Notes under the pieces: model-generated
Told to the model about the DNA's origin: nothing
Databases searched by the model: none
What the model saw: only the letters and a program-made list of their open reading frames with translations
IMG/VR virus record: IMGVR_UViG_3300037189_022476
Location: 1 to 24,196 of that record
From: a virus
Reading direction: 5' to 3' (one strand)
Length of the DNA: 24,196 nucleotides
Program-made: the position numbers and the translations under genes
Shown here: in pieces, positions 11,361 to 19,762 of the stretch
Numbering within the stretch: position 1 is the stretch's first letter
Layout: each line of letters begins with the position of its first letter

Positions 11361-12352
11361 TAAAATGACAACGATTTTGCAGGTGAGTGGTCGACTTCAA
11401 ACCGACGCTTATCATACACCTCGACCATAGTGATGCTTTTGTGGCGGCTAAATTCCTGCACCTGCCTATGGGGCACACCGTCAGCGAGGAGCTTTGTGAT
11501 AGCGGTCGCCCGAGCTGAGTGGGGGCTATAGTGAGGGGCAAGGCCAATCTTCTCACACGATCGTCGAAACAGGTGGTAGACGGCGCACGCAGGCATGGCG
11601 CGCGTGGTTGGGGTTTGCCCTCCCTGTCCGGTGTAGGTGACAAAGAGGGGATCCTCGGGGAGTGCCCCCATAGTTCGCCGCTCTGCGACTAGCGCCCACA
11701 CGCGCTCGGCAGCCCATGCGGGGAGTGCTTGCCGGTGATCTTGCCCGTCCTTTGTTTTGCTCAGTGCGAGGTAAGTGGTTCCCTGTGAGGTGCGTGCCAC
11801 ATCAGCAACGAGCAGCTTTACGATCTCGCCGCGTCGGAGGCCCCCTCCAAACAAGCAGGCAAGGATGGCGCTGTCGCGCGTTTCGCGGGGTCCCTTTTCA
11901 ATGCTTTTCATCAGGGGTCGCACACTATCGAAGGGGAGCATCTCCGTGTCGCGCTTTCGCCCGCCCTGGGGGTTTGGCAGGGGCAGGAGCTCCCGAAGAA
12001 ATGGATTGGTCGGCACGAGCTGGTGAGCAACTAAAACTCCGTAAAGCCGCCGCAGCACCATGATCTTTTTGTAAATGGTAGCGGGAGCAGCCTTGCTGGT
12101 GCCTTTCTTTTGGTATCTCGGGCGGTGTCCCAGTTGGTTTTTTGCCGCCTGTACGAAAGCGAGCGCCTGCGGGGCGCGCACCTCTTGGAGGAGGGTAGCT
12201 GCAACCCCTGTCCCCGCCTGAGCCCCAAGGAAGCTACAGAACTCTTTTATCACTGAAACGTAGGTCGTTTGCGTGGTGGGCGCAAGCTGGGCAAGCCACG
12301 CGGAAACGGCGAGCCAGAGGTTTGAGACAGTTGGGGTTTTTTGCAACTGCAT
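11360..12352 (-). CDS. int: Tyrosine recombinase, phage integrase
   Basis: The 330-residue protein has an N-terminal core-binding helical domain (about 10-115) and a catalytic domain with the full set of residues. These are Arg173 in GGGLRRGEI, Lys201 in the KTKDGQ hairpin, His278-x2-Arg281 in SPHSARATAI, His304 in SRHKS, and Tyr313 in VEVYDKRRF. It catalyses site-specific insertion and excision of the phage. No close ribosome-binding site precedes the ATG, so translation may be weak or leaderless-like. It is transcribed away from the late operon and ends at the dyad repeats. Nothing suggests truncation. Confidence 0.93.
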   Translation of the reverse strand: MQLQKTPTVSNLWLAVSAWLAQLAPTTQTTYVSVIKEFCSFLGAQAGTGVAATLLQEVRAPQALAFVQAAKNQLGHRPRYQKKGTSKAAPATIYKKIMVLRRLYGVLVAHQLVPTNPFLRELLPLPNPQGGRKRDTEMLPFDSVRPLMKSIEKGPRETRDSAILACLFGGGLRRGEIVKLLVADVARTSQGTTYLALSKTKDGQDHRQALPAWAAERVWALVAERRTMGALPEDPLFVTYTGQGGQTPTTRAMPACAVYHLFRRSCEKIGLAPHYSPHSARATAITKLLADGVPHRQVQEFSRHKSITMVEVYDKRRFEVDHSPAKSLSF

Positions 12353-12407
12353 AGGTCAATAGTCTCATATCGCTCGGCACGTAGCGGGTGCTTCAACTTT
12401 TTTCTCT

Positions 12408-12454
12408 CCAAGCGATTGGCCAAGCGTATAGGAGTGGTTCAATAAAGCTATAAT
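12408..12454 (+). promoter_or_regulatory. Late-operon promoter with upstream repeated CCAAGCG sites
   Basis: A perfect TATAAT (12449-12454) lies 23 bases before the first late-gene ATG, but no recognisable -35 box sits at the right distance. Instead, CCAAGCG occurs at 12408-12414 and again at 12420-12426, 12 bp apart, with a TTGGCCAA palindrome (12416-12423) between them. Their place, about -53 and -41, is where an activator would bind. The start site is inferred at about 12461. Confidence 0.5.
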
Positions 12455-12477
12455 GTGGATCACCTGATGGGGTAGGT

Positions 12478-12708
12478 ATGTCGATATCAGACAGCAAAAG
12501 TGCGTTTAAAAGCCTGACCGTGGTCGGGTCTCTTCTCTCGCTTGGAAGTGGGCTCGAGATTCTGCACAGTGCGCTCAGTCAGGTGCCTGCTGAGGCGTTG
12601 CCACCGAAGGCTGGCGCGGCTCTCACGGCTACAGTGGGGATCCTTGGCGCTGTGCTTTCAATTTTGGGGCGGTTTAGGGCTAGCAAGAAGATCAGCCTGC
12701 TCCCGTAG
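12478..12708 (+). CDS. Small two-TM membrane protein, putative holin
   Basis: The 76-residue protein has two hydrophobic stretches (about 14-32, LTVVGSLLSLGSG..., and 45-65, AALTATVGILGAVLSILG) joined by a Pro-rich turn, and a basic tail GRFRASKKI. Many phages encode a similar protein that ends in a GRxxAxKKI-like sequence and is often called a holin. The GGGGTAGG site is close to the ATG. Its position as first late gene, before the terminase, is unusual for lysis, and the TM protein at 452-682 is a second candidate. Confidence 0.6.
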   Translation: MSISDSKSAFKSLTVVGSLLSLGSGLEILHSALSQVPAEALPPKAGAALTATVGILGAVLSILGRFRASKKISLLP

Positions 12709-12720
12709 AGGGAAAAGAAC

Positions 12721-13203
12721 GTGACAAATCGGAAAGGGGTCGGTGGTCGCCCTTCTAAGTTTAAAGACGGTGAGACCATAGAGCAGGCGGAGCTCCTTTG
12801 TCGCATTTTTGCGGCAACGGATGATCAGCTAGCGCAGTTTTTTAAGGTGGATATTTCCACGGTCGATAAGTGGAAGCGCTCTAAGCCAGAGTTTTTCCAG
12901 ACCTTAAAAGATTCTAAGGCTGAGGCAGACGATAAGGTCGAGCTGAGTCTCTACAAGCGCGCAACAGGCTACACTCGCACCATTGAGCGTTTAACGCGTG
13001 ACGGCGAAGTGGTGCCGTGCGTGGAAGAAATGCCGCCCGATCCCGTGTCGTGTATCTTCTGGCTCAAGAACAGGCGACCAAAACAGTGGCGTGATAAACA
13101 GGAAGTCGAGCAAGTCAATCAGCAGCCGATGCAGGTGCAGTTTGTTGACGGTCCGAAGCAAGAATCGATGGGGGAGTGGCTGAAACGGCGCAAAGATGGA
13201 TGA
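12721..13203 (+). CDS. terS: Terminase small subunit
   Basis: The 160-residue protein begins with GTG behind GAGGG. Residues 37-53 form a helix-turn-helix (QLAQFFKVDISTVDKWKR) that should bind the packaging site. ELSLYKRATGYT and the stretch PDPVSCIFWLKNRRPKQWRD are typical of this terminase small subunit type, where the WLKNRRP...WRD part forms the core oligomer. The C-terminal tail (MGEWLKRRKDG) may touch the large subunit. It overlaps the next gene by 8 bases. Confidence 0.9.
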   Translation: MTNRKGVGGRPSKFKDGETIEQAELLCRIFAATDDQLAQFFKVDISTVDKWKRSKPEFFQTLKDSKAEADDKVELSLYKRATGYTRTIERLTRDGEVVPCVEEMPPDPVSCIFWLKNRRPKQWRDKQEVEQVNQQPMQVQFVDGPKQESMGEWLKRRKDG

Positions 13204-13510
13204 TCAGTTTGACCCGACAGAGCTCGCTACCAAGTGGCAGGAATCCCTACGGGAGGCGCATACCTACTTAACTGAATCAAAGGATCCTCTGTGGACGGAA
13301 GGGGACAGTGCTACTCGCAGCGCTTTGGTGCGGCTTGTGGCTGAGAATCGTATGGTGGCACATGGGTTTGTCCCGTCCTCGTGGACGTTTCGTGGCGTGT
13401 GCCGCACGTGTGGACCGGTCCCGCTTGATCACGAGGTGGGAGAGGAGCTGGTCGGGTGCCCGTGGTGCGCTGTCGGCTCTAAGCCGCGCGTGTTTGCCTG
13501 TAAGGTATGA
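13196..13510 (+). CDS. Zinc-ribbon protein between the terminase genes
   Basis: The 104-residue protein has helices at the N-terminus and a C-terminal zinc ribbon: Cys69-x2-Cys72 (CRTCGPVPL) and Cys88-x2-Cys91 (GCPWC). The pattern 'GFVPxxWTxRGxCxxCGPV...CPWC' is common in short phage and mobile-element proteins of unknown role. It is coupled to the small and large subunit genes by overlaps (the latter ATGA), so it may act in packaging, by inference only. Confidence 0.8.
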   Translation: MDDQFDPTELATKWQESLREAHTYLTESKDPLWTEGDSATRSALVRLVAENRMVAHGFVPSSWTFRGVCRTCGPVPLDHEVGEELVGCPWCAVGSKPRVFACKV

Positions 13511-14925
13511 ATCAGAGCACGTGGGCACCTCAGGAGGGACCGCAAGCGGAGGCGATAGCAGCGACGTGGTGCGATGAGTTGTTTTTTGGCGGCGCTCGAG
13601 GCGGTGGAAAATCCGACTACCTCCTAAACGACTACGCGCAGGACATTAACCGCTACGGGCGTCACTGGCAGGGGGTTCTCTTTCGTAAGAGCTACCCAGA
13701 GCTCTCGGGGCTAGTACAGCGCTCGCACGCTTTGTGGTCGCAGACGGGGGCAGAGTGGAAAGAGGCAAAGCACCAATGGCAATTCCCAAACGGTGCAATC
13801 TTGCGTTTTCGGCACCTCGAGCGAGACCTCGACGCAAACCGGTATCAGGGGCATCAGTACCCGTGGATTGGGTTTGATGAGCTCACCAACTGGGGCACGC
13901 CAGCTGCCTACAATATGCTTAAAGCCTGCCGCCGCTGGGCTGAGGCTGAGATCCCCACCAAACGTGTGCGCTCGTCGGGAAACCCTGGGGGTGCGGGGCA
14001 CCAGTGGGTAAAGAGCTTCTTTATTGATTCGGCACCGGCTGGCTACGAGCCCCTCTTTGATGATGAGAGCAAGTGGTGGAGGATGTATATCCCGTCGCGG
14101 GTGGCAGATAACAGGATTCTGCTCGCTAACGACCCAAACTACGTCAACACCTTAAAGGGCATCGGCTCCCGTGAGCTGGTACGGGCGTGGCTTGAGGGCG
14201 ATTGGTCGGCGATTGCGGGGGCCTATTTCGACACGTTTGCGGCTACCCGAGAAGGAAAGCCGTGGCACGTAGTGGAGCCCTTTCAGATCCCTGCCTATTG
14301 GCCGCGGTTTCGCTGCTACGACCACGGGTTTGCCTCTCCCTACTGCTGCCTCTGGCTTGCGGTGTCTGACGGCACGGTGCCCTACGTGGGGAAGAACTCT
14401 CTTGTCGTGTACCGAGAGCTCTATGGCGCTGTGGGGCCAAATGAGGGGGCGCGTCACACGATACAGCAGATCGCCGATGCCATTCGAAGTGTTGAGATGC
14501 CTGATGAGCGCATCGAGTACAGCGTGGCGGACCCTTCCATCTTTAAGTTTGAGGGAGGTCCGTCACTGGCTGAGGAGTTTGCGCGTCAGAAGGTGGTCTT
14601 TACTCGCGCCGATAATAACCGCCTCGCTGGCTGGGCACAGGTACGACAACGACTTGAGGAATATGATTCTGGGCCTCTTCTCCAAATCTTTAATACCTGT
14701 AAACACCTTATTAGGACCCTGCCAGCGCTTCAACACGATCCGGCAAAGGCAGAGGATCTTGACACGAAGGCAGAGGATCACGCCGCTGATGCCCTACGGT
14801 ATGGGGTAATGAGCCGACCGTACCAGAGGAGCGCACCGAAGGTGCTTGAGCCGATCCGAGGTGTAGAACGGGCAAGTTTGGACGAACTTTGGACACAACA
14901 GCCGAAAAAACAGAGAGCATGGTAG
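13507..14925 (+). CDS. terL: Terminase large subunit (ATPase/nuclease)
   Basis: The 472-residue protein has Walker A GGARGGGKS (28-36), a Walker B strand ending in IGFDEL (Asp124, Glu125), and the coupling motif region SSGNPGG (156-162). The C-terminal RNase H-like nuclease carries Asp272 (RCYDHGF), Asp342 (SVADPSIF) and an Asp in DHAADALRYG (424-432). It pumps DNA into the capsid and cuts it. Length and all catalytic residues are as expected. It is coupled by ATGA to the zinc-ribbon gene, and its stop overlaps the portal start. Confidence 0.95.
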   Translation: MNQSTWAPQEGPQAEAIAATWCDELFFGGARGGGKSDYLLNDYAQDINRYGRHWQGVLFRKSYPELSGLVQRSHALWSQTGAEWKEAKHQWQFPNGAILRFRHLERDLDANRYQGHQYPWIGFDELTNWGTPAAYNMLKACRRWAEAEIPTKRVRSSGNPGGAGHQWVKSFFIDSAPAGYEPLFDDESKWWRMYIPSRVADNRILLANDPNYVNTLKGIGSRELVRAWLEGDWSAIAGAYFDTFAATREGKPWHVVEPFQIPAYWPRFRCYDHGFASPYCCLWLAVSDGTVPYVGKNSLVVYRELYGAVGPNEGARHTIQQIADAIRSVEMPDERIEYSVADPSIFKFEGGPSLAEEFARQKVVFTRADNNRLAGWAQVRQRLEEYDSGPLLQIFNTCKHLIRTLPALQHDPAKAEDLDTKAEDHAADALRYGVMSRPYQRSAPKVLEPIRGVERASLDELWTQQPKKQRAW

Positions 14926-17228
14926 GAAAGCCTGCGGACCTAGCGAGGAAGCTTCTTGGTCAGGGGCGCCTGTACGACAAAGAGTTTGAGAACTGGCACT
15001 CTGAGTGCAAGCGCGTCACGCGCCGGTACAGGGCCGAGAAGGGAAGAGGGCTCGACCTCGAGGAGGATGCAGCCGCGTGGTTTAACCTCTACTGGAGCTC
15101 ACTCCAGACGGCGCTCCCAAGCCTCTACGCACGCACACCGCTGCCGCAAGTTGATCGGCGGTACAAGGATGCCGATCCCGTTGCTCGCGTGGCTGCCGAG
15201 ATCCTTGAGCGTGCAGTGCGCTTTGAGGTGGGGGATTTTGATTTTGACACCAACGTGACCTCAGCCGTGCTTGACCGGCTCCTCTACGGGCGTGGCGTTG
15301 CTCGAGTATACTACGAGCCTGAGATTGAGGTCATTGATGGGGTGGAGGCAAAGACTTTTGAGCGGGTGCGGTTTGGGTATGTGCAGCTGGTCGATTTTAG
15401 ACACTCGACTGCCCGCACGTGGGAGGAGGTAACGCAGGTATCTTTTCGCTCCTACCTTGGGAAAGAGGAGGCAGTTAAGCGCTTTGGGAAAGATAAGGCA
15501 AAGCTCCTCAGTTACACTCACGTGCCAGAGGCGCTCGATGACGAGCGGACGTTTGGAGAGGGTGAGCAGGAAGCCTACAAGAAGGCAGAGGTGTGGGAGG
15601 TCTGGGATAAGTCGACCCGCACGGTGATCTGGATTTCGCCCGAGCTTAAGGATGACGTGCTGGACATGGCGCCGGACCCGTTAAACCTTGAGAATTTCTT
15701 CCCCATGCCTCGTCCCCTCTACGGGACTCTGACCAACGATAGTTTGATTCCTGTACCGGATGCCCGCCAGTGCCGCCGACTCTATAACCTTCTTGATGAT
15801 ATCTCGGCAAAGATTGGCGCGCTTACCGAGGACCTACGCGTTGCGGGGGTCTACGACGCGCAGCTTGAGGAGATCCCTCGGTTAGTGAAGGGCGGCGACC
15901 GCCTTATCCCTGTCAGGAACTTTGCAGCGCTAAAGGCGCAAGGCGGCATCCAGTCAGCTGTCGAGTTCTGGCCCGTTGATTACGTGGTAAATGCGCTCAA
16001 CGTGCTCTACCAACAGAAAGAGCAGACGAAGAACGATATTTACGAAGTGACCGGCTGGGCTGACGTGATGCGCGGCACAAGCGATCCGAATGAAACAGCA
16101 GCAGCGCAGCAGCTTAAGGGGCAGTTTGCCTCCATTCGGCTCACGAGCGCACAGAACGACGTGCAGCGCTTCTGTCGGGACCTTATTGCTCTGATGGGCG
16201 AGGTGATTGCGGAGCAGTTTGAGCCTGCGCAGCTCATGAGCATGACAGGGTTTGAGTTTGTCCCTGGGGAGAGCCCCGAGGAGCAGCAGCAAAACTACCT
16301 CACGGCGGTCGAACTTCTACGTTCGGAGCCCATGCGGCGGTTCCGTATTGATATCGAGACCGACTCGACCCTTGCTGTAAACGAGGCGCTGAATCAGGAC
16401 GCCCGCTCTGAGTTCATGCAGTCACTGGTGGGAGCGCTCCAGCAGATTGGGCCGCTCTTTGAGCAGATGCCAGCGTTTGTGCCCGTACTCGGAGAGGCAA
16501 TCAACTTTGTGGCGCGCACGTACAAGGCTGGCAGAGCGTTTGAGGGCAGTATTGAGCAAGCTATTGAGCAAACAAAGCAGATGATTGCAGCACAGGGAGA
16601 GCAGCCGCCGCCGCCGGATCCGAAGATGCTTGAGGTACAGGGGAAGATGCAGCTTGAGCAATTTAAGGCGCAGACCCAGATGACCCTCGAGCAGCAGAAG
16701 GCCGAGCATGACATGCAGATCGCTCAGACCAAGGCGCAGCTTGAGCAGGAAAAGGCGCAAATTAAGGCGCTCCAAGAGATGGAGCAAACCCGCAATGCGA
16801 TAATCCTCGAGCAGGCTCGCCTCGATGCTGAGATCAGGGTGCAGCAGGCACAGGCGCAGGCAGATATTTCAATTAATCAGATGAAGGCCGAACTTGACAT
16901 TGCGATTAAAAAGCAGCGCAAGCTTGTAGACTCAAGCGATGTGCCGTCGGTAGCGGTGGCGCCGCTTAAGCTCAAACGTCGGCGGGTAGTGCCCCACGTT
17001 GATGAGGGAGGCATGAGGGCCTACCTGATTGAGGATGCGATGGAGGGCGAAGGCGGTACAGGATCGGTGGTGAAGCGCAAAGTGGTGCCGCACACCGACG
17101 CTAGTGGGCAAACTGCCTACGTGATTGAGGATGTGGCAGAGCCTGCTGAAAAGAATGAACAGCCCGAGGGCACCGTGCTTGACCTGAGAGAGGACAAGGC
17201 AGAAGGGGAGCCGCTCGTAACGTTGTAA
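14919..17228 (+). CDS. Portal protein with coiled-coil tail and duplicated C-terminal motif
   Basis: The protein has about 769 residues and resembles the P22-like large portal family. It is the ring through which DNA enters and leaves. Signs include ENWHSECKRVTRRYR at the start, the NLYWSSLQTALPSLYARTP stretch, and QTKNDIYEVTGWADVMRGTS in the centre. The part from ~570 to 680 is a long Gln/Glu-rich coiled coil. The final ~83 residues contain a tandem repeat, RRVVPHVDEGGMRAYLIED and RKVVPHTDASGQTAYVIED, 32 residues apart. The ATG at 14919 overlaps the terminase stop; a TTG at 14889 is an alternative start. Confidence 0.92.
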   Translation: MVGKPADLARKLLGQGRLYDKEFENWHSECKRVTRRYRAEKGRGLDLEEDAAAWFNLYWSSLQTALPSLYARTPLPQVDRRYKDADPVARVAAEILERAVRFEVGDFDFDTNVTSAVLDRLLYGRGVARVYYEPEIEVIDGVEAKTFERVRFGYVQLVDFRHSTARTWEEVTQVSFRSYLGKEEAVKRFGKDKAKLLSYTHVPEALDDERTFGEGEQEAYKKAEVWEVWDKSTRTVIWISPELKDDVLDMAPDPLNLENFFPMPRPLYGTLTNDSLIPVPDARQCRRLYNLLDDISAKIGALTEDLRVAGVYDAQLEEIPRLVKGGDRLIPVRNFAALKAQGGIQSAVEFWPVDYVVNALNVLYQQKEQTKNDIYEVTGWADVMRGTSDPNETAAAQQLKGQFASIRLTSAQNDVQRFCRDLIALMGEVIAEQFEPAQLMSMTGFEFVPGESPEEQQQNYLTAVELLRSEPMRRFRIDIETDSTLAVNEALNQDARSEFMQSLVGALQQIGPLFEQMPAFVPVLGEAINFVARTYKAGRAFEGSIEQAIEQTKQMIAAQGEQPPPPDPKMLEVQGKMQLEQFKAQTQMTLEQQKAEHDMQIAQTKAQLEQEKAQIKALQEMEQTRNAIILEQARLDAEIRVQQAQAQADISINQMKAELDIAIKKQRKLVDSSDVPSVAVAPLKLKRRRVVPHVDEGGMRAYLIEDAMEGEGGTGSVVKRKVVPHTDASGQTAYVIEDVAEPAEKNEQPEGTVLDLREDKAEGEPLVTL

Positions 17229-17237
17229 AGGTGCACT

Positions 17238-17684
17238 ATGGATCTGACATTACTGACCGAGGAGCTTAAAAAACCAGAGTACTCCACTCTCACCGATGCC
17301 GAGGCCGCTGAGGCGGTATCCGCAAAGGTGGTGACGGTAAGAAAGCCCCTCCCGACAAAGCGCCTCCGCCAAAAGATGATTGAGCGCGGGCTATATGCAA
17401 AGCTTGTCGATGCCTCAACCGACATAGACCTACCGGCTCCCAAAAGGCAGCTTGCCATCACTGTGCTTGCCCTTGTCGATACCGACAAGAGTGGGCTCTC
17501 AAGTATAGACATCGACAGCGAGCCGGTGAGCTCACTTCTTGATGCTCTCGTGGCGCAGGGCTTTTGCACCACAGAGGAGGCGAGCGAAGTGCGGGGGAGC
17601 GCTGCTCAGCAGGTCTCGTGGGCTTCCCACGTAGGGCTTGGCATAGTTGGTCTTGGGTTTGTGCGCTTGGCGCGTAAAGGGTAG
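17238..17684 (+). CDS. Conserved phage structural-region protein
   Basis: The 148-residue protein contains YSTLTDAEAAEAVSAKVVTV, then RKPLPTKRLRQKMIERGLYA, and SSLLDALVAQGFCTTEEAS. The N-terminal part is like that of a small protein often found among phage head and tail genes ('LTDxxAAxxLNxxxxTV...'); its biochemical role is not known. It starts 9 bases after the portal stop. It has no TM segment and is mainly helical. Confidence 0.75.
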   Translation: MDLTLLTEELKKPEYSTLTDAEAAEAVSAKVVTVRKPLPTKRLRQKMIERGLYAKLVDASTDIDLPAPKRQLAITVLALVDTDKSGLSSIDIDSEPVSSLLDALVAQGFCTTEEASEVRGSAAQQVSWASHVGLGIVGLGFVRLARKG

Positions 17685-17686
17685 TT

Positions 17687-18181
17687 ATGGCAGATATCAA
17701 ACTAGCATACGGCACGTCGTTTGACGCCTCGATATCGCTCGCAAGTCTCCTCTACGACGCAAATTTGCTTCAGGGGAGAGAGTCTACTGCAATATCGAAC
17801 TCGGCGGGCAACCTCGACTATCTCATATCGGGGAAGATTACGACCGGCACCGCTCCTGGCTTAGGCACTATTGAGGTGTGGGCGGTTGGCTCGATTGATG
17901 GCACTACTTGGCCCGACGTGTTTGACGGGACCGACAGCCCAGAGACAGTCAGCTCTCTGAGCGTAAAAAACGAGGTCTGTAAACTGGTGAGCGCCATCGC
18001 AAACTACAACATTTCAAATTACGCACAGTTTTTTGGTCCTGTTTCGCTTGCCTCAATCTTTGGCGGAACTGTTCCCAAGGCATTTGTTCTCTTTGTCGTA
18101 AACGGCTCTGGTGTGGCGTTAAATGCTACCGCAAGCAATCACCAAATTCGATTAACGCCAGTTTATGAAACGGTGGGATAA
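17687..18181 (+). CDS. Putative virion structural protein
   Basis: The 164-residue protein is beta-rich with small residues (GTIEVWAVGSIDGTTWPDVF, then AQFFGPVSLASIFGGTVPKA and FVLFVVNGSGVALNA). This composition is typical of phage structural proteins that follow head genes, for example decoration or tail-accessory proteins with the pattern 'FGGTxPxxxxxxVVNxSGxALxA'. It starts 2 bases after the previous stop, and its own stop (ATAATG) abuts the next ATG. Exact position in the particle unknown. Confidence 0.75.
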   Translation: MADIKLAYGTSFDASISLASLLYDANLLQGRESTAISNSAGNLDYLISGKITTGTAPGLGTIEVWAVGSIDGTTWPDVFDGTDSPETVSSLSVKNEVCKLVSAIANYNISNYAQFFGPVSLASIFGGTVPKAFVLFVVNGSGVALNATASNHQIRLTPVYETVG

Positions 18182-19407
18182 TGCGGCGGAAGCCCTATAT
18201 CAACCTAATGAAGGGCCTGATTGGGGCTTGGTGTCCTTCTTTGGGCGCTACTGGCAGAATTGCGCTTGATCGCACTAAGTACCATCGGGATTTAACTCTT
18301 ACAACCTACGAAGGTGGACAAGGCTATGGTGGTAGTGGCACCGGAATGGCTTTTGATTTTCAGCCTAGTTTCGGTGGCGCCTACACTTATGATGTAAGCA
18401 AAGTTCCAGACTACAATACAGGTCAACAAATTACCGTGAGCGGCTGGCATAGTCTGCGGAGTTTATATGATGGAGATGTTTACTATTGGAACAATGCAAT
18501 TTTTGAGATTATTACAAGTTACCAAGAGTATGGTCAGCGACTCATTTTGCAATCAACTTATGATTCCGATAACAACATAACCTATGTGTTTACCGACGGT
18601 GTTTTTGCCGAAAACAATCTTTATATCCAAGGAGCGCCAACCTTAAACCAGTGGTATCATTATTGTATCGTTATAACTGACCAAGAATATCGGTTTTACC
18701 TTGATGGAAATTTAAATCAGTACGGGATGTTTGCCTTTGACTACCTACTTGATCCCGCATATTTGTTAAATGTTGGCTTTCGTGACGGTTATGATAATTA
18801 TGACGGGCACATTGACGATGTTCGTTTGTATAATCGAGCACTCACTGGCGCTGAAGTAAAAGAACTTGCCAGTCGTCGGGGAGTTGGCCTTGAGCAGCGG
18901 CGGGTTCGGCGGAGTGTACTGTCTCTAGGTGACACCCACGACGGGAGCTCCTACAGCCCCTACCTTGTCTGGCCGGAAAAGGAGGGCAAGAAGAAGCCCT
19001 CAAAGCCTAAAAAACCTCGTTCGCAGAAGGGTCAGACCGACGACAACTCGGAGCTCCTCCTCGAGCCTCCAACGGCTGCCAACGTGGTGGCTGCGGCGGT
19101 TGATGGGCTTGATCTGTCCATCCTTCGGGAGCGGTTCGAGCTTTTGTCAGTACAGGCCGAGCTGGAGCTCCTAGAGGCGGCACAGGCGCAGTTACAGCAG
19201 CAGCTTGCCGCAGCAGCAGCCGACGCCGAGCAGCGGGAGCGGGAGAGGGTGGCTTTAGCGCACATTGAGGAGCTCGTGGCACAGCACCACAAGCGCCTTG
19301 AGGCCGAGCGGGCAGAGGTGGCTGACATTGTGGACCTCCTCGATAGTGACCTGTGGACGGCTCTTGAGGTGTTTGACTTTTCAGCCCGTACCTATCCCCG
19401 CAAGTAG
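18181..19407 (+). CDS. LamG/concanavalin-like lectin domain protein with coiled-coil tail
   Basis: The 408-residue protein has three parts. Residues ~10-232 form a LamG-like domain, seen in GLIGAWCPS, LNQWYHYCIVITDQEYRFYL and the signature GHIDDVRLYNRALTGAEVKE. Residues ~255-290 are a basic, Lys/Pro-rich linker. Residues ~308-395 form an Ala/Gln/Glu-rich coiled coil (QAELELLEAAQAQLQQQ). LamG domains bind carbohydrate, so a capsid- or tail-attached adhesin is likely. The LamG part is clearly AT-rich compared with the linker, the coiled coil and the flanking genes, which points to recent acquisition. Confidence 0.82.
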   Translation: MRRKPYINLMKGLIGAWCPSLGATGRIALDRTKYHRDLTLTTYEGGQGYGGSGTGMAFDFQPSFGGAYTYDVSKVPDYNTGQQITVSGWHSLRSLYDGDVYYWNNAIFEIITSYQEYGQRLILQSTYDSDNNITYVFTDGVFAENNLYIQGAPTLNQWYHYCIVITDQEYRFYLDGNLNQYGMFAFDYLLDPAYLLNVGFRDGYDNYDGHIDDVRLYNRALTGAEVKELASRRGVGLEQRRVRRSVLSLGDTHDGSSYSPYLVWPEKEGKKKPSKPKKPRSQKGQTDDNSELLLEPPTAANVVAAAVDGLDLSILRERFELLSVQAELELLEAAQAQLQQQLAAAAADAEQRERERVALAHIEELVAQHHKRLEAERAEVADIVDLLDSDLWTALEVFDFSARTYPRK

Positions 19408-19420
19408 GTAGACCTTTTTT

Positions 19421-19454
19421 CTAAAAGCGCCTTCTCCAAAACCTAAAAAGCGCC
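19421..19454. repeat. Short direct repeat and start-codon hairpin in the LamG-98aa gap
   Basis: CTAAAAGCGCC (19421-19431) and CTAAAAAGCGCC (19443-19454) are near-identical direct repeats. The second leads into CGCCA (19451-19455)/TGGCG (19462-19466), a 5-bp stem that includes the first base of the next GTG start. They may mark the join of a past exchange or tune translation. Confidence 0.4.
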
Positions 19455-19465
19455 ACCATGATGGC

Positions 19466-19762
19466 GTGGCACGACGTTTTTTCGTTTGGAGAGAGGGTGA
19501 GTTTATCGAGCTGGGCAAACAGCAGCCTGAAGTGCGCACCCAGATCATTACTGACTCCCTTCCTCCTGGGGGGCTTTGGCACCCAGCCACCGGAAAGTAT
19601 GTCGACTCGAAAAGCCGGTTTCGTCAGCACACGAAAGCAGCTGGCTGTGTAGAGGTTGGCAACGAAGTGCAAAAAGACACGCGACAGTGGGGCGTCTCGA
19701 ACTTAAAGGGCGACATACTCGCGGCTATGGAACAGACAAAAAATGGTAGCAGAAGACATTGA
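19466..19762 (+). CDS. Conserved phage protein upstream of the scaffold
   Basis: The 98-residue protein contains FVWREGEFIELGKQQ, then VRTQIITDSLPPGGLWHPAT and GKYVDSKSRFRQHTKAAGC with VEVGNE. The pattern '...SKSxFRxxTKxxGCxEVGNE' is well known from small phage proteins encoded just before the scaffold or protease and is of unknown function. It starts with GTG; no strong ribosome-binding site is visible. It overlaps the scaffold gene by 20 bases. Confidence 0.8.
   Translation: MARRFFVWREGEFIELGKQQPEVRTQIITDSLPPGGLWHPATGKYVDSKSRFRQHTKAAGCVEVGNEVQKDTRQWGVSNLKGDILAAMEQTKNGSRRH

Noticed and set aside
14889-14918. TTG upstream start for the portal gene
   Set aside because: The ATG at 14919 overlaps the terminase stop in the way other genes of this operon do; the extra ten residues have no support.
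16394-16787. Leftward open frames opposite the portal coiled coil
   Set aside because: Their low-complexity Leu/Cys-rich translation is the shadow of the Gln/Glu-rich repeat on the coding strand.
19007-19328. Leftward Ser/Ala/Cys-rich open frames opposite the LamG tail
   Set aside because: They are antisense shadows of the Ala/Gln-rich coiled coil, without start signals.
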